Shown: positions 23,901 to 38,555, numbered from the stretch's first letter. The stretch: DNA of 64,000 nt from Prostheceraeus crozeri (GCA_907163375.1 CAJQUW010007520.1:7501-71500), one strand, 5' to 3'. Notes: generated by a model from the sequence alone, not told the origin. Numbers and translations: made by a program.

Positions 23901-26900
23901 CCATGTTTGGGGTCAAAATTATTTTTTGTCAATGTCACGACAATATGACAGGACCACAGAAAAAGTGAATCGACACATGGTGCTGACGGCTTACTGTGAT
24001 AAGCGCTATATAAAAAATTCATGTTTTTTCATCTCACTCGTGAACGGGAAGTCATTCCTTGAAAATAATGAGTGGCGGATGAGAAATCACATTTCGGCTG
24101 ATTATCTTTATTTCATATACTACACATGCACCTGAAATGTATTCAATCAAATCCATCGTCACACTTTCAATATTCATAAGTAGCTTTTCAGTCCTCTTAG
24201 CATCACAATTGCTGATCATCAAGGACTTCATTCCGATCAAATCTCAAAGTCAATGCATTTTTCCAAATTTAAAAAAAAATCGGAAAAATGGCAAGCAGAA
24301 ATTTTGAATTTCAGTCATATGCGTTGCGTAGATCTCGAAACGATTCGAAGTCCGGAATGGATAATGAAATATGGAAAATTTGACTTCAGTTTGCTTAATA
24401 AGACCTTCAAACCGTTCATGACGACTGTGCATGCATACATAACATTATATGAAAGCTAATTTCATCAAGTACAAACTATCACTCAGCTTACAACATGTTT
24501 TGAACACTCTTAGCTCTTAGCTTCTACGAATATTGCTTTGAGGCATCACTTTCATACAACGTTGCATTTAAAAGAATTGTAACTGGCATTGTCTGGGAAA
24601 TTTCCACGTGATGCATTGTCCCTTTATTTAGTTATAATAATGTGATTGCCATAAATTCTCATTGCTTTATCGAAATATTTCGCACACTATTGAAATGGAA
24701 AGCACTGATGAATAATTACGCGATTTGCCAAATGGTAAATTCATCAAAGTTATGTTCGTAAAAACGCTGATTTCCGACAAGATAAAACAAAAAGGCATAT
24801 ATAGCAGATATTGCAAGTCACGAATTGTCATGTTTATTATATGAAGATAAACCTCACGGATGTGAATCAGTGAAGCAAACGAGAATAGTTCGTGTCAATC
24901 GATTTCTTTGTTCGACTTTATAGGATATTCAATTACTTGTAAAAGTGTAATCAGTTGACAAGCGTTTTGAAATGATAGATTGATTCTAAATGAGTAGAGA
25001 AAATAACATGACAATCTGATGATAATATTGAAAAGATCAAACTACATGTTTCTGAAGAACAGTGAGCCTTTTTAATTAATGTAATCAGATAAATTCGTTT
25101 TCTGAGCATAAATTATAGAGGGATATGCTATTTAAATAAAGTCTTCAGTCAATGATGCGGAATAGTATACTGCGCACGTTTCTTAAATATGTTTATCCTT
25201 CCTCCATAGTGCAATATATTGAATAAAAAGAAGTGTTGCAGAATTTTCTCTTACCAAGACCGAGTAACTGTTAAGTGATTATAAACTAATCCAAAGTGTG
25301 TCCAAATCCCATGTGTAGTCTAAATATTACGTTGCTTTATTTTTATGCTTCAACGATTTGCTTCTATTTTTATACTTTTCTCCTTGGTTGAGAAAATTTC
25401 CACGTTGCAGATTTCATCTGTGCTTGTAAAATTTGAAAGTGTTGAGATATATATTGTTATCGTCCATGCACTACAGCTTCTGCTATATTACATTTGAATA
25501 AAACTTGAGTTTGATTTAATTCAAAATTGAATTTAGTCTAAATTATTTACAATACAAGAGTTTCTGTTTCTGTCATATTGGATTTGTCGGAAAGGCAATC
25601 CAAAAGGCCGGTCAGTTAAATTGATAAGTTCACAACTTGCAGAGATGGTAAGGAAGGACATCCTCATTCTGACATTGAGTGCTGAACGCGGTTTTATCAT
25701 TGATGCTCTCTCACATGATCTACTGGCCAAAATAGTGAATATCAATCAGATTTTCATATAAAAAGTGTAAGTGCATTATCGGCCGGAAACAGACTGAACA
25801 TCATGGGAGAACTTCAACAACTGATTTTCAATGACATCCTAATGCAAAATCTGTTTCATTCAAAGTCTAAATGATAGCTACCAGATTCATTTGTATGAAT
25901 TTTACATATCAGCGATTTCATCTGTAATGAGGTTCCTTCTAAAATGGTATCACGAACAATTCCCAAGCAAATCAATAACAGGGAGCGCCAGACAATGAAG
26001 CAAACTGATGCAAACTTTTAACAATGCCAGTATATTAGCCAGTGCATTTTTTTCGTTTAATTTTCAATATAATTTTCTCTTTTAAAGGTGCATGCCGACA
26101 TCTCTTAGCTCAAGCATTTGATGCGCAAATAAGGGACAGACACTCAACGAGCACTCTGCGAGTCTATATCAAAGAACAACGAATGGAAAAAGCATTGTAT
26201 TTGTCACTGCTGTCACAGATAATTCGGATTTTGAAAGTGTCGAATAGTTGCCGCATAATACATGAATTAATGCATCCAATTTTATCTCATGTCACAATTG
26301 AATATGTAAAATCTAACTTTACGATGTCTGCATGCATTTACGAATAAAAATTTGGATTTGAAGACTTAAAAACATGAACTGAATCATATTAACATCTGAA
26401 TTGAGAAATTTGGCAACTCGTGGTCATTCATTCAAACTGTCACCTATTAATCGTCATCAGCCAGTGTATTTGAAGGAATTGTTATCGATTACTCGTCCGT
26501 CATACGCTCGTCTATTTTGACTCAGAGTACATGTATAAGCAAGGCACATTTATATTTACGGCATAGATAATAGTACGCAAATATCGTTTGTTATAGCTAA
26601 ATATCTGCATGGCTTTGCTTCGCTCGCATGTTTAAAAGCGATTGCTACGCTAAAATACTCAAACGCTTAGCATTTATTGAAAGAGGAAAATCGATCATGT
26701 CTGGGTTATTCAATTATTTTAATTTCTTCTGTAATTTGTCACACGATGTATAGAATTCAATGTCCTAAATGCGATTATTTTCTCATGCCATCGAACAAAA
26801 ATGAATTGTTCTGTGAAACACTCATGTGAAATATCAATGAATTTCATCCCAGCATTATCAACATTATCAACAGGTACATGTATACATACATGCTTCGGTT

Positions 26901-29900
26901 AAATACATTCGGCGCCTAGCATTTCAAATATTTCCTTTGTTGTGTAAGCTAATGCTGAACGAATGTTCTATATACAGCATTCTTTCATAATTAATATGCT
27001 GAAGAGGATAAAGAATCTGTAGTGGGAAAATTGCAGAAATGCACTTATAAATATTTGTTCACTTAGCATCCCTTTCATTTATTATGTGAAGGCTTTTACA
27101 GATAACCTGTGAGTTCAAAAAGCAAATTAATATGTTAGCAAGATGAAACTTCATTATCACAAGAGAAATTCCACCTCAACTCATAGTTGATGCTTGGAAA
27201 AAATCATTTTATTTACTCGAGTAAATCGCAAAAGTGCTTTCCAATTTATCTCCAAACCAACATTTGATCACTGACATTTTCTTAAAACATCCCCTTTTAC
27301 GATGCTTCCTTCTTTTGGAAGCTTCCTAAAAAATCAGTTAGTTCGAATTTACAAAACATCAGAAGTCATCGTTGTAAGTTTATCGCAAATACTCGCTTAA
27401 AAGTCAAGGTCATATATTATTCAGAATCCTTTATCCGTGTATGAACCATTTGTAGTTGTTGAGGACTTCTGCTGGATACCTGATAAGCTCAACTGATGCA
27501 TTTTTTCAAAGATTGTTTTGATAGATTATTGTATTTGTGTGATCAATTTTTGTGCTTCCTGTAAGCTGCACATTTAAATCCTTTGCTTGTAACAATAATC
27601 TGCAAGTGTTGTCTTCAACACTATTTTTGTCACTTTGTAGCAAAACATTCTAACCTGTCAGTTGACTGCATAACACGATGGGTTTACAATACGATCTGTT
27701 GTAGTCACAGAGATGGATTATTTCTGACTGTCTTTGTTTCTGTGCATAGAGATAGCATGGAACTGAATTCCGAATCTACCGGTAATTGTATTCAGCATGG
27801 TACAGAGATTGAGCGACATGAAGACATTAATATCCGTTTGGTTTGTCTGAAGACAGCGCGTGCATGACAGTGGAGAAATAACAATATAGTATACAGCTTT
27901 AACACTGTCATTCATCACAGGCAACTTTGTACGTGAAGGCACAAATCTTTGACTCAATCTGTCTGTTATATTTGTAAGTCATCGTAATGGAATTTATTAA
28001 CCCAGGGCCGTAGGAGGAAGCATTTACTTTATTTCTGCATTAATTTGAAATGAAATTACTTTCATCGTGGACCATGCTCCTCTCATCATCAATAACGCTG
28101 TGGTTGACATTTTGCTATGTCATTATCATATAAGAAGCAATCGTGAATACCACATTTGAGAGATAGATCGTGTACTTCACTCAGCCTGCATCTGACCAGC
28201 TGAGATTGCGGCAGTAGGCGTGGCGAGCAACAGAAAATAGAAAATATTGAGTACTGGGTCTGAATGATGGCATCAATTCACCTTCAATTATGTAGGGCAA
28301 ATCATTTTAGCTTTTGAAATGAAAATATGTGTTAAGTGTGCAAAACACTCAAAATACCGGTACAGGTGCACATTTCGCTGCATGCATCACAGAATGCCAA
28401 GTTCGTTTCAACTGCACTACAGAAGGGCATCATTACAGCATATTTTTAAATTCAGCATTTGACATAACGTCAGTATGCATGCTGCAAGTATAGGCGTATA
28501 ACGCAAGTGTAGACCTAAACAAGGAAGGGCACTGTTGATTTCGGGTGCAGTGCATTTCGCTTTTTTCTGTTGGGTAATGATATTGCGATCGCAAATGCCA
28601 GCCGATTATGATGCCATTTGTTTCATGAATGAGATCAGGAATCAGTCCCGATGTTGGATGAAATGCCGGCTTATCAGGTCTTTTATCGTCCCATTCTTCA
28701 ACTGAGGATGCATTTTAAAATTTAAAAATTGTGTTTACATTGTGCTGAGATGAGAACTCTTGAAAATCACCTTCAACAGAAAGTTGATGGCTGATGATTG
28801 AATGAAGCGAACAGTGGACACCATCTACCAAATTGACATCATCAGTCGCCCTTCCTGACCTCTTCAATGGACTTGCAAGAACTAAGTGATTTTCACACTT
28901 AGTCATTTATTATCCTTCATGCGATCGAAAACTATGAAATCATCAGCTGCATTCATGTCTTTGTGCAAGTATAGACGATGTGATTTCAGGGGGCAAAGAA
29001 GTAATCACAAAGTTGATTTTCTCTCACAAATGGCTACAGCGTCTAATCAAACTTTGTAAGGAAATTCCCATTTAAATTCACAAATGTGCTGTAGGCTGGA
29101 ACACTTCCTGGATTCTGATGAGCAGTAGATTGAATCATCTTATATGTACTTCTTCTTGAAATGATGCTGATCGCATAAATGTATGTTAGTTATATATCAT
29201 AAAATCCTTGAGGTACACTTTGAGTGGCATTAGGGCCTATGACGAAATATAGCCCAACTGTTTTGATAGTGCGACTGTTGCTAAAGAAACGTCACAATTC
29301 AGTTGTGATCTACAGACTGCTACACATTTACGATAACTCTGAAAGATGGACGCAAATACGAAAGTGAACATTTGTGATGATTACCTATAATGCATCTTTT
29401 CTAGACAATCTTTCCAGACAACTCATAGCCAATCGCTTTTTGGACTCCGAATGCAAGCAAAATAATGGGACTCTGACTCCAAATCCCGCTTCATACTAAC
29501 GCCACGTCAATTAATTCTTCAGTCTGCATGAAATATTGCATGTACCCAGATACCACAGAATTGCATAGTTTGTTTATCTGATTCGGAAACCGAAGCTGCG
29601 CGCGCAGATAAATATAATCATGAAGTAGATGCACTCATAGAGTAAGGATATATAGAGTGTCGACTCAAAAAGTATCTGTATACAGTGAAAATTTTTATAT
29701 GAAAAGATTCAGTTTTTTGAGGAGATTACGTTCCCGTGGTCCAAAACATTATTTGAGCAGTTCTAAAAATGTCAAAATTTTGCCAATTTATATGCTACCG
29801 AGATGACTCCTCTATGTAAGTAGTATACAACAAGTTGGATATCAAAAGGAATGAATATTTGATAGTAAGCATCCTAACTAAGCGGAAATCGAGCTGATTA

Positions 29901-30840
29901 TCAAGGGAATTTCATGATCCGTTTTATGATGGAAGTCCTCATGAAAAAGTCGCGATCTTATTGTGCTTTCTTGTCTGAAATTTCATATTTCTAATTCATG
30001 AAAGCAATAGCAGGTCATCGAGTTGCCAATTTAACAGACATTACCTCTCCAAGGCTGTCATGACACGGACAATCTATAAAATAATGTCATTTTCTTCTGA
30101 ATACTATCATGATCACTCAATTCCGGTGTAATTTCTTCAAAGCTGCATAAATGTGTATATCTCACATTTGGAAACAATTCCGACTGCATCTCCCTTGAGT
30201 TCATTTAATAAAATCGAAAGTGTATACACATTGGGGATTTAATAAATGCGGAGTTACCACTCTACCTAACATACTTACTCTATGGATACACTCATCTATT
30301 AATATCTGACATTTTCTGCGATTAATGACATGTATGAAGTTGGCGGAACCACATAACAGAGCCGTATTTTACTACAGTGTCATTCTATTCGAATCAACTT
30401 CTACTTTTTCAATCTCAGCCTCCTGATCACGAATCTGGGCTTACATTCCAAAAATGCGAAGTCGTTTTTGAGAAATTCAACTTTAAAGATAAAAGTGGTT
30501 CCGTTAGGTGGTTTCGCTAACTTCACACACACAAATTGATGACATTTTACAAGCGATAGACAATTACGAAAATGGGTGGAGAAAACTCATGACTAACTTT
30601 TCGTTCATCAATCGCTGCATACTGTTCTGCTCCAAATAATTTCAATCAGCTTTTGATCTGCGCCCAACAATCAGCCCTCTCGTATTTCATTCAATGAAGT
30701 CACCGTATATTGTGAAGTGATTAAAATCAGTTTTTATAAAATCATTTGAGTAATAACTTGCGAGGCAATGAACAAACTATACTGATAATTTGCATAATTC
30801 AACGATCACCGTGTCTGTCGATTCAAACAGGAACAAGTTT
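17985..30840. other. Long gene-poor stretch
   Basis: No coding region with a recognisable domain on either strand. The longest open frames are about 100 codons and of random character, for example 18910-19194 (-), 26042-26347 (+) and 27583-27867 (+). It may be intergenic or intronic; no splice-bounded exon was convincing. Confidence 0.5.
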
Positions 30841-30996
30841 CGTTGCTTTTCGCCCTTATGAGTATTCCTTTGTAATTTCTAATTGATTTCAACCAGATAA
30901 CCGTTTAATATTTCATTTCGTTGCTTTTCGCCCTTATGAGTATTCCTTTGTAATTTCTAATTGATTTCAACCAGATAACCGTTTAATATTTCATTT
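30841..30996. repeat. Perfect 78-bp tandem duplication
   Basis: Two copies (30841-30918 and 30919-30996), each beginning CGTTGCTTTTCGCCC and ending in TTTCATTT-like sequence, appear identical base for base. This is a recent single duplication in otherwise unique sequence, or an assembly artefact. Confidence 0.9.
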
Positions 30997-31632
30997 GCTT
31001 CCAAACCTGTTAATATGATTAGTTTGTTCTGAGCAGCTTCATAGTGACACTCTTATTGTAAGACATTGTACTGATCGAAAAGTGCAATGTATTAACTGAA
31101 AACAGAGCTCATGTCTTCGATGCTGTCAATCGTCAGAACAAAATACGTATTGCATTAGAAATTGATGTATTTTAGTAAAAGCAATTTCTCGTCATTTTGT
31201 ACTTTCAACTATCTCTGACTAAGAGATTGCATCAATCAATACATGAAGTCTAAATCTGAAGTTGCATTTTGTTTCAATTTCAAATACATGTATCAACCCT
31301 CTAAAATTCATATTCATCAAAAGCTTTCATCTGACGCCTGCATATTCAATGAAACTACTCTCTTCCCTTCTACAGTATTTTCATTACTTCTTTTTATTCA
31401 ATTTTCAGGTTGATTTGTAATCAGTTTTGTATTTCTTTCGAGTACATTTGATGACACTAGAATTCATATATCAATTGTTGATTACGAGAAATCTATGTAA
31501 AGGGCAAGAATTTATCAACCGCATCCGGTCCATTAACAGACTTCTGGACCAAATGATTTGAAAGTAAAATGGTTGCATTTCAAGACTAGACGAAATGAAA
31601 TTTACCGTCAGATTTGTTGCGCCAAGCTGCAA

Positions 31633-32735
31633 AATAATAATAATAATAATAATGCTTTATTTCCATCAGTACAAAGAGCGGTACATGAAGGTTGACAAAC
31701 AACGCGACGAATTCAAGACAGAGTGGAAAATTTTACAAATGAGTTGGAATACAATTTGGACTTTCGCTTTAGCGGTAGGAGGGAACGACAGTGTCTGAGG
31801 CGGGGATTGTTTCTTACAACGAAAAATTGGGAAAGGGGATGAATGTTCACGTTTTTCACAATCTTACTCATCAGGTTGCAGCATGTTTTGTCCAACCGTG
31901 TTCGTAGGCTAGGCTGGTTGACCCGATTGGCCCATTGTCTCGCCAAACGGTCCAATTGCTCAAGTTTGGCGAAATATTTTTGAGGGAGATCACAAATTAC
32001 TGGCCAGCAGTAGGTCATGTGACAAAAAACGAGGCTACAATAGGCGTCCCAAACCAGAGATGAGTGGTTACAATTATTTTTCAACTTCTTTACAAGAGCA
32101 AGGCTCCTACAGCATTTTCTGTACAAAGCAGGAAAAAAGTGATCCCAAGTGAGATCCGAGGAAAACACAACACCCAGAATATTTACACTATCAGTAAGAG
32201 GAATATCACAATTGTTGATGGAAATCGATGTGGGACAATACGTCATGATCGAACGGGACAAAACCATAAAATGCGTTTTCTGAACGTTAATGACCAGTTT
32301 CTTATCAGAAGCCCAAGCAGCAACAACATCCACAACAGACTGGAAATCGGAAGGGTCATTATTATCTCTAAATTGAATGAGAGAAATGTCATCAGCGTAC
32401 ATGACTACTTTGGTATCAGGCAATTCGGGAAAGTCGTCAACTAGTAGGGCAAAAAGGAGAGGACCAAGAACGGAACCTTGCGGAACACCACTCGGGATGG
32501 CTTTCCAAGGAGCAATGTACCCATTGGAAGAAACACGTTGAAAACGATTCAACAGGAAGCTGGAAATAATGGAAACAACCTGGGGACTGCAGTCAAATCT
32601 GTGCACTAAAGTTTCTAGGAGAGTAGAGTGGCTAATGGAATCAAATGCCTTCTTGAAATCCACAGCTAAAAGGCAGCAGTGCTTGGAAGGACTCTGAGAA
32701 ATATGCTGGAGAATACTGGAGAAAAGTAGTCATGA
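31633..32735 (-). mobile_element. 5'-truncated jockey/CR1-type LINE with (ATT)n tail
   Basis: On the minus strand the element ends GGAAATAAAGC followed by about seven ATT units (31633-31652), the short-repeat tail typical of jockey-superfamily LINEs without poly(A). It is truncated upstream inside the RT, around 32735. No target duplication could be identified. Confidence 0.8.
31713..32735 (-). pseudogene. LINE reverse transcriptase, C-terminal part (open frame)
   Basis: The frame is open from at least 32735 to the stop at 31713, with no true start because the copy is truncated. RT motifs in order: LLAVDFKKAFDS (motif A, catalytic D), SGVPQGSVLGPLLFALLVDD (motif B), VVMYADDISLI (catalytic YADD), LVINVQKTHFMVLS, then VNILGVVFSSDLTWDHF. 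The post-RT region ends with PSLRTRLDKT...RLRHCRSLLPLKRKS...FVKFSTLS, the usual LINE C-terminus. The endonuclease is missing. In an active copy this enzyme performs target-primed reverse transcription. The frame has no break over more than 330 codons, so the insertion looks comparatively recent. Confidence 0.9.
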
Positions 32736-35700
32736 TATTGATGTTTGAATTAAAATTTCAACATACATTACCGAGACTATGAATATCTGAAAACAAATTT
32801 GATTGTGATGAAGTGACGCTTATTCATTTTGATTAAAGTTGCAGTTCATATTTACATTACAAGACATTACTAGCATTAGAGAGGACGTTTTAATGACAGT
32901 TTCCATGTATTAAAAATTCTACATAACAAAATGTGGCAGATGTAGCTTTACAGTCAGCAATGTTGGCCAAATAACTTGCATTTTGTATGCCCAATGCATG
33001 TTTTGGGCCGAAACTTGGGTCAAACCCCAAAACATAAGCCCAAGTTTAAATAAATTATTTCGAAGTAAGTAGAATCAAGTAAATGAAGTACATGCTTTGC
33101 ATTTTGTGTTGACATGAAGATTCTTCTATAGGCCAAAATTCTTATTTTACGATAACTTTATCACAATATTGTTGCATTAAATAAAAATTTTGTTTCTACT
33201 ACCGAAGTTTCTATTTGATGGCTTGGGCGACAACTTGCAAACGAAATCAAGAACTTCTGAGACATCGGCTGTAATTCGTAGGACACTATAATTCAACAGG
33301 ATACCAATTCTGCTGATGATGTTACGATCGTACTGCTCTTGCAATTTGCAGGCCCATGAGAAGTGTGGTTTTTGTGATGAAGGATATTTTTATTGCAATG
33401 AATGTAATCAGTAGCCGAAGTGCATGCATTACGTCATAGAGCTTTTTTTAAAAAAATCCGGCTATATTGATATACTGACAAAAAAATAGATTTGAATTAC
33501 ACATTGCTCATAACAAAGTACATGTAATTATTTTCATTTTGTTATTCAGAAATATAAACATACTTAATAAATAATACAGCTGCGAAGTGAGTGCATGATC
33601 AAACATAATTAGAATACATGTAGGATATTGTAAAAAAAGTACACGTAAAAATACACAAAATACATGTAAGATTACTGCAAGTGCAATATGTACGAACTTT
33701 CAATGCCCGGCATGGTTAAGCCCAAAATAAAATAGCTATTAACCACAGTTATTTCTTAATTGAAATATTCTGTGAATTGAGTGGAATTTTGATAAAAATC
33801 AGAACTCATGCTCTTATCATGCAGTTCTCCTAAGATTCAAATCAAAATTTTTCAAAAATCAAAAAATTAACTTTTGTCACTTGCTTGTATATATGCAGCA
33901 TTAACAGAAAACCCAAGCTCAGCATCACTTACCCAAGGTCGACCAAAAACCCAAGGTTCAACTTTGCACACAGGGATTGGTGATTGGTTTTCAAAATTCA
34001 ACTGGCGAAAGATTTCATTACAATTTATGCAAGTTTAACGTTTCTGCAAGCATACTTGCATCCACTTGGTAATAGATGCAGCTGTTTACAGCATCTGACC
34101 GGCGCATTGGTCTTGTGATAGGATGTTCGTTATGTGTCCGGAAGACCTGGGTTCAGTCTAAGACTTTTAGAAAATAGAAATCTATTTTATGTATTATGAA
34201 CATGTGTATCATGTGAAAAGACAGAAGATGTACACATGAATATATGAAACATACATTACAAGCATGTACAAGCACTCCGCTTTCTTGCTAAACACAAGGG
34301 AGAAAAAGAAGTCTTCGCAAAGGAATCGCAAAGGAAAGGAACTCGGCCCCATGGAACACAGGCTGCGAATCCCAGAGCGCATAAAGTTCCGCTTATGTGT
34401 TGTGACGTTCCGGTGCTTGGCATGGCACCGCGCTACCTTTCTGACACTCTGCAACTTGCCAATAATGTAGCGGCGCGGCGTCGTCTATGATCTGCTGCTT
34501 CCAAAGCTCTGTTAGTGCCTACGACCTCACGCATGTCCCTAGATGATCGTACGCGTTGGTATCGCGTGCATCGCGTGCATCGTGTGCATGTAAATCATAC
34601 GTTGGATATCTGATTGTGTGAATCACTTTTCGGGTTTCGACATCTGTTCGCTGAGATTCTGCTGAAAGCTTATCTGTTCGCCTCTTCTGAATGAATGATA
34701 TCAATGCTGTGTCGTGACACTTGTACCTTGCATGGTTTATTTGTAATTGCATGCTTCTTTTGTGAAATGCTGCAGAAGCAATTCTTTGCACTACAGCACT
34801 ATAATCCTGACAACAAATAAACAAGCGTTCACCTAATGTGTTTATAGAGATCTCAATGGAATATTGAATTTTGGAATATGGAATTTGAATTTTGAAATTG
34901 TCATAAGAAATTCCTCGAAAAGTCAAAATTTTGGAGCGATTAATCGCAGGCGATAGTAACAAGCTTTTATCACATTTTAATCCAATGCTTGTTCGTAGGA
35001 GACATGTCTAGGAAACGATACCAGAGTGAATGTAGCAGAGACTGAGCAGTTATGTATTCTTGTATGTTGGAGATGTGAAGCGGCCCACTGTTTTACAGAC
35101 GTAGAACAATGCAGTATTATCGGCAGTTCTTTGCTGGACTGGATGTTGTAGCTATATCATCCAATGCCTATGTGCTAACATACCATCATCTGACTTATTT
35201 ACTATAGTTATAAGTTTACGATATTTACTTTTACTTTTAGTCACCGTTTACTTTTGAAGTAGACCAATTAGTTATTTTATATCAATCCTGATCAATTTCA
35301 ATTCATTTTTTATTTTGGTCATCAGGAAAAGCACATGTATGTCGTGGAACATCATCATCAGGAAGTTCATATCTTGGTTTAATAGCAAATTCAGAGGCAC
35401 TGAAGAAACTCCATTATTTGCATTTTTGTACCTTATCTTTCTAGAGGTATCTCTCAGTAAACCTATACGGTCAAAAATTATGAATCCCAACCACCTCCTG
35501 CTGACGGCATTACTATAGAAGAAAAGGAAATAAATCAAAAATATAAATCAAAGCGTTCTGACCATTTTTCGTAGCTTTAATGTAAATAATGTGTGATATC
35601 CAATCCTAGGTAAGGCAAAATTAAAATACGAGGTAGATGTATTGATTATTTCATATGTAACATATGCAACTATCAAGATCAATTATGGCCGAGGTCAGCA

Positions 35701-35820
35701 TCGGGTCGAGAATGAATCGTCAGGTCAAGGTTTTCTGGTCATCCACGCCCGAAATTCAAGCCGCACTCAACCCTGATGCAAATTATTAAAAATTTGTACA
35801 GCATGCAATTAACTGAATAG
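32736..35820. other. No gene recognised; one tRNA-like patch inside
   Basis: AT-rich and gene-poor. A short cysteine-containing stretch near 33350-33410 has no supporting frame. The tRNA-like sequence at 34101-34166 is listed separately. Confidence 0.45.
34101..34166 (+). repeat. tRNA-like sequence (possible SINE head or tRNA pseudogene)
   Basis: GCGCATTGGTCTTGTGATAG resembles a tRNA 5' end with A box. About 45 bases on, ACCTGGGTTCAGTCT resembles the B box (GGTTCRANNC). Overall it recalls a proline-type tRNA, but the acceptor and anticodon stems do not pair well. More likely a SINE or pseudogene remnant than a functional tRNA. Confidence 0.35.
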
Positions 35821-37071
35821 CAGAGTTGGAAAAGTCGGAATTGGAATTAATTCCGACCCGGAATTAATTCCATTTTTCGTCGGAATTGGAATTGGAATTG
35901 ACGATATTTAAATCTACTGGAATTCGAATTGACCTTGATAAACCTCAATTCCACTTTTTCGATAGACCTGTGATAAATCTATTTGTACAAAAATTGAAAT
36001 CACAGTATTCGGCCGTTGTGTTAACTGCACGCAGAGATAAGAGAGAGAGAGATAGATCGACAGAGCTAGTTTTATTCTATTGTTGAATAAAGGGTGCTAA
36101 TTGTGACTTTGATGGGCCTACAGCCACCGGACAATGTTAATTCAGCAATTAAGCAAACAATGAAAAGATAATCTTATTTGTTCAATCTGTTATTTAGTTA
36201 TTTATCATGTAAGACAATTAATCAAAATAAAACAATTGTTGAATTTAGTTATTGATTGGATAAGCACAAAAATTGGAGATTAACTTAATTGTTGTACACA
36301 CGAAAAACAATCGGTTTGGAAAGAGGAAAATTAACCCTGCATTAAAGGGCAGCCTGTCAGTTCAAATCACAATATAGACAGTGTCAACAAATTATTCTAA
36401 TTATTAATGATTCAATTAAAATGGCAATGACATGAAATATTATTCAACTTCCAATCACAACAATTGACAATATTAATTTTCAAGACTATAGTTATACAAA
36501 TACGATACTCAACGATAAAAGAAAAACTTTGAACTTGCAGTTCACTTCTTGATGTTGAATTCACTTCAATTCGATCGGACTCACTTATACCAAAATGATA
36601 TCATAAATATCATGAATATCAGTGTCACTTATACCGTCAATCTTCAATCGCGCTCGTTGATGTGTTGCCGCATACTCTACTGTGTTGTTGTTCGCTGGTA
36701 GGCAGTTGTTGTTGCTACTTCTGTAGTCAATTTACACCGCGAGAGCCCGGAGTTCTTCTAACAGCTACTGAAGATGTCGTATGTGTTGTTGTTTCAATTT
36801 CTCATCGTCTCTAATTTATGCAAATTTTTGAGACTTGACGATAAATCCACTTTCTTTTGAAAATTGAAAGAGTTTCCTTTAATCTCTGCTCGTTAGCTTT
36901 CGACCCGACCACATTTCGTTCTTATCACGGAATTTTTAATCTCCTTTTTTAACATGGACCATTAATCAGTTTTCATGATATCATTTTTATCGTCGTTTTT
37001 TCTTTCATCAACAATCACGTTACTCGCACATTGAATTTCTTTCTTCTGTCAGTTTATTAATAGATTTATTC

Positions 37072-37108
<37 letters not shown>

Positions 37109-38547
37109 ATAGAAGTAGACAATAGTACACTAGAATGGAAGTTTGATATCTTGCCTATGTACAATGATGGCACATGGAAAAATCTATGGTTTGTAGATCA
37201 GATTCGACCTAAAACATTGTATCATAGTCAAACTATTTGCCAAGTTGGTTGTGGAAGTTGTTGGCAGCAAATTAATGCAGGATTTTTATGAAGATAATAT
37301 TAAGTGAGATGGTGGCATTGTTTCAAGTGGTATAGCCTACTATTCCCTGGGTTGGTATATTGTGTCGATTTGCAGCAGTCATTAACAACTATTTTTCAAA
37401 ATTCGAATTAAAAATTGGTCCACAAAGTCATAATTGAATGTGGGCGGTGCAATGGTTGTAAGAATATCTCAAGAATTCAATAAAAAAATTCTAATTATAG
37501 GATGATCTTCATACGGTTAAGAAACCTAGCGCTTTTGTCGAATAAACACATTGAAAGATTCTTCACCGACAATAATTTCTCAGATAAGTGAATAGTCGCT
37601 GGAACTTTTCAATTAATTATTAAATGACACATGTGATATAGTGTGATGATATTTTGGAAGCTGATATTCGAAAGCATGTAAAGATTTTGAAAATTGTTCA
37701 AATATAGTGAACAGGGGATCCCTTTCAAGTAAAATGAATACTCTGAGATTTCTTGACCTCTGATTTCAAGCTGGAGCAATGTATGTTCTGTAAATCGACA
37801 TTGAAAGTTGCATATGTGACTGATTATACTCTTGATAGATTATAGGAGCGATATTTCAAAATGATGAACGTACAGAACGTTTTAAAGGATTTCTTTCTTT
37901 GTCATCCTGTCGCCGCAGTATTTTGTAAATTCACTATTGCTTTTGTGTATGATCTTCGGACAAGGGGCAGCAATCCAGATAACAATTTGGCTTGATAAAT
38001 ATAAATACAAATAAGAAAACATGGAAACCAGCTCGCAAAATTTGCGTTTTGCCCCAACTTAGATCCCCCGGCGTGTGCCATAATTTTCATGCAATTTCCG
38101 TTCTAGGACTTTCTATGGTACTGTTAATTTCTATGCTCTCTCTCTCTCTCAGCGTTTGATTCTTTGCTGACCGTTAGTTTTCTTTTCTCTTTTTCACAAG
38201 ATATTGAATATCTCGTTTACGAAACGAAAATGGCGTAGGCTGACCGGCTACATATATACATGTACACAAGAAATATGAACTATGAACATGAGAACGCACA
38301 TAGGAACGACGCAGGGAACGGCACACAGGAATAACGAGGATAGGATACGGGCACATGGGTTAGATTGAAGCGAGGAAACTTTAGATACATTAACATATAC
38401 GCGTCATGCAATTATCGGAATTCGGAATTGAATCTCATTATGGAATTGGAATTGGAATTGAATTGAACTGTTTCGACTGGAATTGGAATTGAAATTTCTG
38501 CTCTGGAATTGGAATTAAAAAATTTCAGTGGAATTTTTCCAGCTCTG
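35821..38547. mobile_element. hAT-type element, 2.7 kb, perfect 8-bp target duplication
   Basis: The left end is CAGAGTTGGAAAAGTCGG and the right end, as reverse complement, CAGAGCTGGAAAAATTCC. The 8-mer CTGAATAG lies directly on both sides (35813-35820 and 38548-38555). CAGAG-type ends with an exact 8-bp duplication are diagnostic of hAT transposons. Both subterminal regions are packed with GGAATTGGAATT motifs (35834-35930 and 38418-38525), plausibly the transposase binding repeats. The interior holds a (CT)n tract but no recognisable transposase, so this looks like a large non-autonomous copy, and the exact duplication suggests a recent insertion. Confidence 0.85.
37075..37105 (+). repeat. 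(TC)n microsatellite
   Basis: About 15 uninterrupted TC units inside the hAT-type element. Confidence 0.95.
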
Positions 38548-38555
38548 CTGAATAG

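Noticed and set aside
33340-33415. Cysteine-rich mini-exon (CGFCDEGYFYCNEC)
   Set aside because: Very short, bounded by stops without convincing splice sites, and no clear family.
34101-34166. Functional tRNA gene
   Set aside because: A- and B-box-like phrases exist but the stems do not pair; kept only as a tRNA-like repeat.
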